DNA from: Cellvibrionales bacterium
GTDB lineage: Bacteria; Pseudomonadota; Gammaproteobacteria; Pseudomonadales; JAHEGP01
DNA: 8,160 nt
Assembly: GCA_024645065.1 (NCBI GenBank)
Contig: JAHEGP010000139.1
Location: 1-8,160, forward strand
Direction: 5' to 3'
Shown here one piece after another: positions 1 through 5,597 of the stretch (position 1 is its first letter; each line of letters begins with the position of its first letter). A program made the translations under genes and the position numbers. The notes below the pieces were generated by a model. The model made no database searches. It was given only the letters and a program-made list of their open reading frames with translations, and had not been told where the DNA came from.

Positions 1-171
1 CTTGTTATGGTTTTGAATCCAGAAGCTGATAGTGACTTTAGTAGCGGTAGCTTGTCAATAAATGGACTCAGAGCTTTGGCTCTGGACATCGCGTCCGGAT
101 TATTTTTTGTCCAACCCGGCCACAGCGAGTTGCATCTTTATTCGGCAGGAAGTAAAACGCCCCGCTGGTAG
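1..171 (+). CDS. 3' end of an unidentified protein, possibly a beta-propeller blade (partial)
   Basis: Frame 1 is open from the first base of the window to a TAG at 169-171, giving 56 residues of a protein that begins outside the window. The other two + frames hit stops within the first 30 bases. The stretch NGLRALALDIASGLFFVQPG followed by HSELHLYS has the alternating pattern of a YncE/NHL-like beta-propeller blade (compare ALD-ASG-LFV in that family). This is a pattern impression, not a firm family call. The last six codons and the stop lie inside the terminator hairpin at 151-185, so the C-terminal SKTPRW is encoded by the stem itself. Either the gene genuinely ends in its own terminator, or an earlier stop was lost. 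An open run of this length could also occur by chance (a few percent), so confidence is moderate. Confidence 0.45.
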   Translation, partial: LVMVLNPEADSDFSSGSLSINGLRALALDIASGLFFVQPGHSELHLYSAGSKTPRW

Positions 172-185
172 CGGGGCGTTTTACT
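151..185. terminator. Bidirectional rho-independent terminator
   Basis: A perfect 16-bp inverted repeat: AGTAAAACGCCCCGCT at 151-166, a 3-nt loop (167-169), and the exact reverse complement at 170-185. The GC-rich core (CGCCCCGCT/AGCGGGGCG) is flanked by AAAA on one side and TTTT on the other, so either strand gives a GC stem followed by a U-run. It lies 52 bp past the stop of the - strand gene at 238-918 and overlaps the stop of the + strand frame ending at 171, so it can serve both converging genes. Confidence 0.9.
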
Positions 186-237
186 GGCGTAGGGAGATCA
201 TGTACGTCGCAGTTGGTCTAAGACCCTGCGAACAGCG

Positions 238-918
238 TCAGGCTGACACTTTTTTGCTACGAGCTTTGGTTTTTTTCTTGGGAGAAAGTAATTGCTTAAG
301 CAACTTTTTCTCCTCGGCCAGCAGTTTTTTCATCGTCATTTGCTCTTGCTTGAAGGCAGACTTCAGGAGCTTTTCTTCAGCCCTGGCAAAGCGTTTTAAA
401 TCAGACACCGCAGCATTATAAGAAGCCCTGGCATCCCGATAACTCGCTTTTGCCGACTTCACCATATCATCTGCATTGCGGCGAGTCTGCTGCGCCCTGG
501 CCAGTGCGGCCTGGGCTGCAGCAGTGCCCCTGCTGCGTGCGGCTTCGCGGCGATCGGCGAGAGTTTTGTCTGCTTTTGCGACCGACTGAAGTGCCTTTTC
601 AAGCTGTTTTTCCAAACGAATGAGAGAATTTTCACTATCCGCTATCATCTTACGCGCGGATGAAATCGCACTATCCAGGCCATTAAACGAATACCGATGG
701 GCGAGCTTTTCCAGGGAATCTGCCGCCGCGCTTGCCCTGCCATGAAGGACACTTTTTGCGCGTGCCTTTTTTGCCGGCGTTTTCTTTACAGCAGACTTTT
801 TAGCTGGAGCCTTTTTCGTTGCCGACTTACTGGCCGCTGCTTTCTTTACAACCGCCTTTTTGCTGTTTTTGTTGGCAGCTGCTGATTCAGTCGCGACTTT
901 GGCTTTTGCTTGCGCCAT
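238..918 (-). CDS. Lys/Ala-rich histone H1-like (AlgP-like) protein with coiled-coil domain
   Basis: Predicted 226-aa, strongly basic protein. Residues 1 to about 55 are low-complexity Ala/Lys/Ser with two KK(A/T)PAKK units, the motif type found in AlgP/AlgR3 and histone H1 C-terminal tails, which bind DNA without sequence specificity. From about residue 60 to 205 there are long Ala/Glu/Lys/Arg helices expected to form coiled coil (for example EKQLEKALQ and AEEKKLLKQLL). The protein ends in a second basic tail (SPKKKTKARSKK). The start at 918 is chosen over the ATG 75 bp upstream because AGGAG (926-930 on this strand) sits 7 nt before it, and because the upstream 25 residues are not family-like. 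A nucleoid-associated or nucleic-acid-bridging role is inferred from composition. It is transcribed alone and ends at the hairpin at 151-185. It could instead be a polyphosphate- or RNA-binding protein, since basic PAKK tails are not specific. Confidence 0.85.
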   Translation of the reverse strand: MAQAKAKVATESAAANKNSKKAVVKKAAASKSATKKAPAKKSAVKKTPAKKARAKSVLHGRASAAADSLEKLAHRYSFNGLDSAISSARKMIADSENSLIRLEKQLEKALQSVAKADKTLADRREAARSRGTAAAQAALARAQQTRRNADDMVKSAKASYRDARASYNAAVSDLKRFARAEEKLLKSAFKQEQMTMKKLLAEEKKLLKQLLSPKKKTKARSKKVSA

Positions 919-1141
919 GCTTCTACTCCTATAGCTTTTTATTAAAAGTACGCAAAGTGTAGAACATATACTTTTATTTAAAAAGCCCAACACCAGAAAC
1001 GCATTTGCTTAGTGGCTAAAATTGCAGTGTTTTAGATTGCATTCAGCAATAACCACGCAGAAAACTGCCACGCTCCCGCTCCGGGCTCGTAATTGCAACA
1101 AGCAGGCAAATCATCAAACAGATCATGAGCTCAAGAATCGC

Positions 1142-1170
1142 TGCACAGAAGCCAGCATGAATGTTATAAA
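1142..1170 (+). promoter_or_regulatory. Candidate sigma70 promoter for the GST gene
   Basis: TGCACA at 1142-1147 (4 of 6 to the -35 consensus) is followed after 17 bp by TATAAA at 1165-1170 (5 of 6 to the -10 consensus). This would give a leader of roughly 90 nt before the ATG at 1268. It is supported by spacing and match only; such sites also arise by chance in a gap of this size. Confidence 0.33.
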
Positions 1171-1256
1171 GCAAACGCTGCGGGAGCTAATATTGGGGTA
1201 ATGTGAGGCCGAAGTCCCCGCGTCAGTTGTTACCAGGCAGACAGACAAGCTAACAA

Positions 1257-1262
1257 AGGGAG
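1257..1262 (+). promoter_or_regulatory. Ribosome binding site of the GST gene
   Basis: AGGGAG, 5 nt before the ATG at 1268. It fixes the start of the glutathione S-transferase-like protein. Confidence 0.65.
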
Positions 1263-1267
1263 CCCAC

Positions 1268-1897
1268 ATGATTTTGTATGATTGCATAACCGCGCCGAGC
1301 CCGCGCCGGGCCCGCATATTCGCAGCGGAAAAAGGCATCGAGCTGGAGAAAGTACAGGTCGACCTCGGCACCGGCGAACACCTGTCCGAATCGTTCATGC
1401 GAATTAATCCCCGCTGCACAGTACCGGCACTGGCACTCGATGATGGCACTATCATTGCCGACAACTTCGCTATTGCTGACTATCTGGAATCGATTCAGCC
1501 GCAGCCCGCTTTGATAGGGAGCAATGCCAGGGAAAGGGCGTTGATCATCCAGCTGAACAATCGCATTGAGGTGGAGGGATTCATGGCGCTCGCTGAGATA
1601 CTGCGAAACTCGAGCCCCCGAATGAAGAATCGGGCTTTGACCGGGCCGGTTGACTTCCCCCAGCTTCCCGCTTTGGCCGAGCGAGGTCGCGCCCGCTTCC
1701 AGTACTTCTTCCCAATGCTAGAGGAACAACTTGGCGACCAGGAGTTCCTGCTTGGCGATCATTTTTCCCTGGCAGACATCTCGGCCTTTGTCGTAACCGA
1801 ATTTGCCGGTTGGGTCAAAGAGCGTATTCCCCAGGACTGTAACCGCCTGCAAGCATGGTATGCCAGGATAAAGGCGAGGCCCGCTTGCAGCGCCTGA
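1268..1897 (+). CDS. Glutathione S-transferase family protein
   Basis: 209 aa, the usual length of a cytosolic GST. The N-terminal thioredoxin-like half has SPRRAR at 11-16 (Ser11 is the likely thiol-contacting position) and the cis-proline motif V52-P53 in NPRCTVPAL, followed by D65-N66 where most GSTs have Glu/Asp-Ser for the glutathione gamma-glutamyl contact. The all-alpha C-terminal half has the hallmark GDHFSLADI (163-171), with S167 and D170 forming the N-capping box, and ends in LQAWYARIKARPA. Such proteins usually conjugate or reduce with glutathione in the cytoplasm. The substrate here cannot be read from sequence, and the Ser-to-Asn change may alter glutathione binding. It appears monocistronic, with its own candidate promoter. 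The family assignment is firm; the function is open. Confidence 0.92.
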   Translation: MILYDCITAPSPRRARIFAAEKGIELEKVQVDLGTGEHLSESFMRINPRCTVPALALDDGTIIADNFAIADYLESIQPQPALIGSNARERALIIQLNNRIEVEGFMALAEILRNSSPRMKNRALTGPVDFPQLPALAERGRARFQYFFPMLEEQLGDQEFLLGDHFSLADISAFVVTEFAGWVKERIPQDCNRLQAWYARIKARPACSA

Positions 1898-1995
1898 TCC
1901 AAAATGCGGCCCGGCCCAAAAAAGTAGACTAAAGACGCACTTTTTATCCCTCGCTCACTATGCCATGATCGGCTTTTGCCTGAAGAGAGTAAATA
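1898..1995 (+). promoter_or_regulatory. Short gap between GST and lipoprotein genes
   Basis: There is no convincing terminator. A weak A/T inverted repeat (AAAAAGT at 1920-1926, ACTTTTT at 1940-1946) follows a GC-rich GGCCCGGCC stretch. A purine-rich ribosome binding site AAGAGAG (1983-1989) precedes the lipoprotein ATG by 6 nt. Confidence 0.4.
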
Positions 1996-2328
1996 ATGAA
2001 AAGTCTGTTTGTTTCTTTTGTGCTGGTGGGATTGATGGGGTGCGCCTCCAGCCAGTTCAACAAGGATTGCACTATTGGCGCCGACGGCCAAAAGCAAGCG
2101 ATGGCCAATATTAGCGCAGCTCTGCAAAGCGATTTCAGCGCCAGTGCCGACAGCTATATCAAGGAGGGTTTCGCACCGCAGGCTATTTACGGAGGCAAGG
2201 ATTACTGTACCTATGTGGTGGGACCATGGCGGCCGATTAAAAGCGAGTTGATATGGGACGGCACCCTGGCGTTTCGCATCGATTCGGACACCTACGAGGT
2301 CATTAGCTGGCGTCGGGTTGACCAATAG
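1996..2328 (+). CDS. Small putative outer-membrane lipoprotein, family unrecognised
   Basis: 110 aa. Residues 1-16 are a lipoprotein signal: Lys2, a hydrophobic stretch (LFVSFVLVGL), then the lipobox L13-M14-G15-C16. Cys16 would be the lipidated first residue of the mature protein. The next residue is Ala rather than Asp, so sorting to the outer membrane is expected. The mature part of about 95 residues has two further Cys (in KDC and DYC), which could form a disulfide, and an Ile/Trp/Tyr-rich C-terminus (WRPIKSELIWDGTLAFRI) suggesting a small beta-rich domain. I do not recognise the family. AAGAGAG 6 nt upstream supports the start. It may be co-transcribed with the GST gene 98 bp upstream, but nothing links the two functionally. 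Confidence 0.82.
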   Translation: MKSLFVSFVLVGLMGCASSQFNKDCTIGADGQKQAMANISAALQSDFSASADSYIKEGFAPQAIYGGKDYCTYVVGPWRPIKSELIWDGTLAFRIDSDTYEVISWRRVDQ

Positions 2329-2349
2329 TCGCCTGTGTTCGATCAGCTA

Positions 2350-2420
2350 GCCCTGGGTACAGACCGGTTCGCGCCAGGGCAAGCTTGCAATATCTGCCAG
2401 CGCCGCTTCCCGGTCTGTAC
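2350..2420. repeat. Interlocking inverted repeats (pseudoknot-like order)
   Basis: A perfect 11-bp inverted repeat, GTACAGACCGG (2357-2367) and CCGGTCTGTAC (2410-2420), encloses 42 nt. A second perfect 7-bp repeat, GCCCTGG (2350-2356) and CCAGGGC (2374-2380), interlocks with it in the order A-B-A'-B'. The 10-bp palindrome GCAAGCTTGC (2379-2388) overlaps its end. There is no T-run, so it is not a standard terminator. It could be a structured RNA, a pair of operator half-sites, or the remains of a small mobile element. Confidence 0.55.
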
Positions 2421-2545
2421 ACAATGCAATGAGACCTGGTCAAACCGCCTACGGCCTCCATTTGGCAAGCGAATAAATCGCGCTACGAATACGTAAAATC
2501 ACGTCAGGCATGCGTTGTTGCCGCAATATGATACCGACACCAAAC

Positions 2546-2623
2546 ATGTCAAAATACCCCAGGATAGATTTGACGGGCACCGCAGTGGCGGTGGTGGGCT
2601 CTGGCTACATCGGCAACCAATAA
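2546..2623 (+). pseudogene. Possible remnant of a flavin-containing/Baeyer-Villiger monooxygenase
   Basis: A 25-codon frame from ATG to TAA whose translation contains IDLTG followed by AVAVVGSGYIGNQ. This matches the start of the second (NAD(P)H-binding) Rossmann domain in FMO/Baeyer-Villiger monooxygenases, where DLTGK-RVAVIG-G--G-Q is typical. The Gly pattern GxGxxG is intact and the trailing Gln is also family-like. Nothing up- or downstream in any frame continues the similarity. It is read as a scrap of a deleted gene; chance similarity cannot be excluded over so short a stretch. Confidence 0.3.
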
Positions 2624-2642
2624 TTACAGGACGGCATACTTC

Positions 2643-3527
2643 GTGAACTCACTGAGCATCACTCACTCAAGATTACTGCGCAGGGCATTGCTGGCCAGCA
2701 CTATCCTTGCGTCGATCTGTAGCGCGAAGGCCGGTGCACTCGATTCTGCAAGTGATTTTCGCTCGCCGCCGGCAGCTGGCAATCCCGAGCAATGTCGTCA
2801 GCTTATCGGGCAAACCCAAGCTGGCTCCAACCGGGATGCCTTCGATCCGGGCGATATCCAAATCCTCAACTGGAACCTCCAGAAAGGCCAGAAGCGGGGA
2901 TGGCAATCAGACCTGGAATTGCTGGCTGCAAGATCGCAGCTGGTGATGATACAGGAGGCGTCACTGGATGCCGCGATGACTGACCCTGGTGGACCGGCAC
3001 GCTTCGCCGCATTCGCACCCGGCTATCGCACCAGGAGCTCGATCACCGGGGTTCTAACCTTGAGTGAAGTCATGCCTTTGGCACATTGCAGCTTGACCTC
3101 CCATGAGCCCTGGCTGGGGACGCCCAAGGCGACCAGCATTAGTGAGTACGCATTGAACGGGTCCGATGAAACGCTGGTCGTCGTCAATATCCATGCCGTT
3201 AACTTCACTTTTGGGGTCAGTGATTACCGCCGCCAACTGCAGCAAATCCGGACGGCGCTGCAGGATCATCGCGGGCCGGTAATCATGACCGGTGATTTCA
3301 ATAGCTGGCGCCTGCGACGGCAGCATCTCTTGCAACAGCTGGTAGACGATTTGGGGCTCAAGGCGCCGGAGTACAAGCTGGACAACCGAGTCCGGGTATT
3401 CGGCCATGCCATCGACCATATCTACATTCGCGGATTCAGCTCGCAACCGGCGATTTCTCCAGTCGTCACCAGCTCTGATCACAACCCCCTTGTTGTGCGA
3501 CTGGGGCTCATTGGTGGCAGCTCATGA
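2643..3527 (+). CDS. Exported endonuclease/exonuclease/phosphatase family protein, YafD (UPF0294)-like
   Basis: 294 aa with a GTG start. Residues 1-30 form a Sec signal peptide (Arg-rich n-region, hydrophobic ALLASTILASICS, likely cleavage after A28-K-A30), so the enzyme should act in the periplasm or outside. All motifs of the Mg2+-dependent EEP fold are present: N78 (LNWNLQKG), E105 (MIQEA), H184 (VNIHAVNF), D218/N220 (MTGDFNSW), D258 (IDHIYIRG) and D279/H280 (SSDHNP). The spacing and wording, especially VVNIHAVNF, GPVIMTGDFN and the RR after NSW, match Escherichia coli YafD closely. The YafD substrate is unknown; EEP enzymes cut phosphodiester or phosphomonoester bonds in nucleic acids, lipids or inositol phosphates. 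The start rests on the signal peptide and on AGGA 11 nt upstream, a long spacing. It overlaps the next gene by 4 bp (ATGA), so the two are probably translationally coupled. Confidence 0.9.
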   Translation: MNSLSITHSRLLRRALLASTILASICSAKAGALDSASDFRSPPAAGNPEQCRQLIGQTQAGSNRDAFDPGDIQILNWNLQKGQKRGWQSDLELLAARSQLVMIQEASLDAAMTDPGGPARFAAFAPGYRTRSSITGVLTLSEVMPLAHCSLTSHEPWLGTPKATSISEYALNGSDETLVVVNIHAVNFTFGVSDYRRQLQQIRTALQDHRGPVIMTGDFNSWRLRRQHLLQQLVDDLGLKAPEYKLDNRVRVFGHAIDHIYIRGFSSQPAISPVVTSSDHNPLVVRLGLIGGSS

Positions 3528-3913
3528 TAAAGCGACAACCCTTGCTGCTGCCGCTGGCATTTGTTGTATTGCTGAACAGTTCGCCCTGCCCTGCCGATAT
3601 AAGCGCTGAGACTTCGGCCGAAATTGACGAGCTACTCAACCAGGTGCAGCAAAGCGACTGCGTGTTCATCCGCAATGGTAGCGAACACGACGCCGGGGAT
3701 GCCGCCGACCATATGCGGCTCAAACTCAAGCGCGGCAAGAAATACGTCAATAGCACAGAACAGTTTATCGATCGCTTGGCCAGCGAAAGTTCCTGGTCGG
3801 GGAAACCCTATACTATTCGGTGCCCCGGTCATGAAGAAGAACTGACAGGTCAATGGCTGCACGAGCTACTTGAGGCAATACGCGCCGACAACCAAGCTGC
3901 ATCGAATCCATAG
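3524..3913 (+). CDS. DUF5329 family exported protein
   Basis: 129 aa. The ATG overlaps the preceding stop (ATGA) and no clear Shine-Dalgarno precedes it, so translation is probably coupled to the YafD-like gene. Residues 1-24 are a Sec signal peptide (IKR, then LLLPLAFVVLL, likely cleavage after Ala24). The mature domain carries the conserved block of DUF5329: SDCVFIRNGSEH (44-55), AADHMRLKLKRGKKY (60-74), FIDRLASESSWSGKPY (81-96). C46 and C100 are well placed for a disulfide in an oxidising compartment. No enzymatic function is known for the family and no catalytic motif stands out; the many conserved charged residues suggest binding rather than transport. The pairing with an exported phosphohydrolase is the only functional hint here. 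Its stop is 3 bp from the convergent nhaD stop. Confidence 0.88.
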   Translation: MIKRQPLLLPLAFVVLLNSSPCPADISAETSAEIDELLNQVQQSDCVFIRNGSEHDAGDAADHMRLKLKRGKKYVNSTEQFIDRLASESSWSGKPYTIRCPGHEEELTGQWLHELLEAIRADNQAASNP

Positions 3914-3916
3914 CGT

Positions 3917-5311
3917 CTAGCTATTGATAAGCAGGTGCACGAAAATACTGGCAAAGTACCCCAGGATTATGGCTGGCGTCCATTTCAGATGATTGAAGAA
4001 TGTGTAATGACCCCGCGCCTGCCCCATCAAAGCCACCCCCGCTGCTGATCCGATCGACAGCATGCTACCGCCGACGCCGGCCGTCAGGGTAACCAGCAAC
4101 CACTGTACCTCAGCCATGTCGGGATTCATGGTCAGCACCGCAAACATCACCGGGATATTATCCACAATGGCGGACATGAAACCCACCAATATATTGGCAC
4201 TGGTTGCGCCCAACTCGCCATAAATATAAGCCGAGGCCAAGCCGAGGTAACCAAGAAAACCCAGCCCGCCCACTGCCATGATTACGCCATAGAAGAAGAA
4301 AAGGGTGTCCCATTCCGCCTTGGCGATATTGTCGAAAACGTCGAAGCGATTTCCCGCGTTATCATCGGCCGGTGGCATGGCGTCAATCTCATCGTTTCGA
4401 TAGGCATGTTCGCGCAGGTAGAAGCCATACAGTTTAAGATAAGCCAGCCCGGTCATCATGCCGAATACCGGTGGCAAGCCCAAAAAGTTGTGAAAGCTGA
4501 CCGCTGTAACAATGGTTAGCAAGAAAAGTCCTACGATATTGAGACCACCGTGCTTGAGTGCGTGGACTATCTCATCGTCCTCTGCAGGCTTACCCTTGGG
4601 GAGAACAAAATGCATCATCAGAGCCGGCACCATAAAATTGACCACCGACGGTATAAACAGCTTGAAAAAAGTGAAGAAATCCAGGAGGCCCTTTTGCCAC
4701 ACCATGAGGGTAGTGATATCCCCAAACGGACTGAAAGCGCCTCCCGCATTAGCGGCCACCACGATATTGATGCAGGACAGGGTAATAAATCGATGGTTGT
4801 CCCTCCCTACCGTCAACACAACGGCGCACATAATCAGTGCCGTGGTCAGATTGTCTGCCATGGGCGAAATGAAAAATGCAAGTACCCCGGTAATCCAGAA
4901 CAGTTGATGGTAACTGTAACCCCGGGCCACCAACCAGTTTCGCAATTCATCGAATACCCCGCGCTCCAGCATGGCGCTGATGTAGGTCATGGCGACGAGT
5001 AAAAAGAAAAACAACTCGGTATATTCGAGGAAGTTGTGGCGAATGGCCTCCTCGGCAGTATGGGACATACCGTGGGAGCTGTAGTAAACCCCGATCAGAA
5101 TCCATATTAGACCCGCGGCAAGCAACACGGGCTTGGATTTGCGCATGTGAATCTTCTCTTCCAGAATGACCAGCGCGTAAGCGGCCACAAATATCGCCAG
5201 CGCAAGATAACCAAGCCAGCTGCTGGTCAAGTCCAGCGGGTGAGCCGTATCGGACGCAAGGGCCAAACCTGGCAAAAAAAGAGAGACAAACAGCGCTGCT
5301 AGACGGGGCAT
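3917..5311 (-). CDS. nhaD: Na+/H+ antiporter NhaD
   Basis: 464 aa from the ATG at 5311. This inner-membrane ion transporter (IT) superfamily protein exports Na+ (or Li+) in exchange for H+, helping with salt and alkaline stress. A signal-like N-terminus (ending LALAS, residue 20) is followed by about a dozen hydrophobic segments. NhaD hallmarks are SPMADNLTTAL (149-159) and ANAGGAFSPFGDIT (187-200), mirrored in the second half by VDNIP (383-387) and GVGGSMLSIGSAAG (412-425). The paired repeats carry the Asp/Asn residues expected to bind the cation. A charged cytoplasmic loop (about 305-325) connects the halves. An in-frame TTG at 5320 would add three residues; the ATG is preferred because it starts the signal-like segment cleanly, but no strong Shine-Dalgarno distinguishes them. 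It is monocistronic and divergent from the ABC transporter gene. Confidence 0.95.
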   Translation of the reverse strand: MPRLAALFVSLFLPGLALASDTAHPLDLTSSWLGYLALAIFVAAYALVILEEKIHMRKSKPVLLAAGLIWILIGVYYSSHGMSHTAEEAIRHNFLEYTELFFFLLVAMTYISAMLERGVFDELRNWLVARGYSYHQLFWITGVLAFFISPMADNLTTALIMCAVVLTVGRDNHRFITLSCINIVVAANAGGAFSPFGDITTLMVWQKGLLDFFTFFKLFIPSVVNFMVPALMMHFVLPKGKPAEDDEIVHALKHGGLNIVGLFLLTIVTAVSFHNFLGLPPVFGMMTGLAYLKLYGFYLREHAYRNDEIDAMPPADDNAGNRFDVFDNIAKAEWDTLFFFYGVIMAVGGLGFLGYLGLASAYIYGELGATSANILVGFMSAIVDNIPVMFAVLTMNPDMAEVQWLLVTLTAGVGGSMLSIGSAAGVALMGQARGHYTFFNHLKWTPAIILGYFASIFVHLLINS

Positions 5312-5362
5312 GGGCAACAATCTCGCTGGGTGGACGGGAGCTACGGGGACTGACCGGCGCGA

Positions 5363-5391
5363 AGTATACGCGGCGGGAGAAATACTTTCCT
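5363..5391 (-). promoter_or_regulatory. Candidate nhaD promoter
   Basis: On the - strand, TATACT (5363-5368; 5 of 6 to the -10 consensus) lies 17 bp after AGGAAA (5386-5391; only 3 of 6 to the -35 consensus), about 50 bp before the nhaD start. The poor -35 suggests activator dependence or a wrong call. Confidence 0.3.
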
Positions 5392-5587
5392 ATTTTTGTT
5401 GCGAATAGCTAACATAAATCAATTGTTGGGCCACCAGCCCTTGCTTCCTGCAAGACCCTTCCACCGCAATGCTACCGTCCGGGCGCTTCAGGCCAAGCCG
5501 GGCTATCAGCCGTTATTGCGGCAACAGGGCTATCCTTCCCCTGTTCACGCGTTTCAGCAATAATGCGCTCCTGAATCATCCCGCCAC

Positions 5588-5591
5588 AGGA
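5588..5591 (+). promoter_or_regulatory. Ribosome binding site deciding a TTG start for the ABC transporter
   Basis: AGGA lies 6 nt before the TTG at 5598. Neither the ATG at 5469 nor the ATG at 5634 has a purine-rich site at usable spacing, so this site favours the TTG start. Confidence 0.5.
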
Positions 5592-5597
5592 TTTGTC

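Larger units (their letters stand above)
919..1267. promoter_or_regulatory. Divergent intergenic region between the H1-like gene and the GST gene
   Basis: No credible gene lies in this 349-bp gap. On the left, 931-985 is very A/T-rich and should hold the promoter of the - strand H1-like gene. TACACT and TATATG hexamers occur there, but no well-spaced -35 could be assigned. The right part holds the candidate promoter and ribosome binding site of the + strand GST gene, listed separately. Confidence 0.5.
2329..2642. other. Gene-free interval with inverted repeats and a gene scrap
   Basis: This 314-bp gap contains no intact gene on either strand. The left third holds the interlocking inverted repeats at 2350-2420. 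The right part holds a 25-codon frame resembling a Rossmann-fold fragment (2546-2623). The middle contains only short frames, including a 32-codon frame on the - strand (about 2452-2550) that I do not recognise and do not call. The end provides AGGA (2628-2631), 11 nt before the GTG at 2643. Confidence 0.6.
5312..5597. promoter_or_regulatory. Divergent intergenic region between nhaD and the ABC transporter gene
   Basis: A 286-bp region with an A/T-rich centre (about 5381-5425) flanked by GC-rich sequence, as expected for back-to-back promoters. It also has two adjacent small hairpins: GGGC/GCCC (5428-5431 with 5437-5440) and CTTGC/GCAAG (5440-5444 with 5450-5454). An open frame runs from an ATG at 5469 into the ABC gene, but its 43 extra residues are unlike the family. 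No riboswitch was recognised. Confidence 0.5.

Noticed and set aside
213..223. Small palindrome GGTCTAAGACC
   Set aside because: An 11-nt near-perfect palindrome downstream of a - strand gene, with no promoter nearby; too short to assign a role.
62..421. 119-codon + strand open frame
   Set aside because: It crosses the terminator hairpin and then runs antisense to the H1-like gene; low-complexity Phe/Ser composition is the mirror of the Lys codons on the other strand.
1759..2325. 188-codon - strand open frame across the GST end and the lipoprotein gene
   Set aside because: It is antisense to two well-supported genes and shows no recognisable domain.
2350..2420. Insertion sequence or MITE ends
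   Set aside because: No target-site duplication was visible beside the arms and no transposase fragment was found; it stays an unexplained inverted repeat.
2643..2735. Twin-arginine signal on the YafD-like protein
   Set aside because: LLRRALLAS contains RR, but the S/T-R-R-x-F-L-K context is absent; an ordinary Sec signal fits better.
4512..5002. Two + strand open frames of 131 and 150 codons
   Set aside because: Both lie antisense to nhaD, whose motifs are intact; their translations have no membrane or domain pattern.
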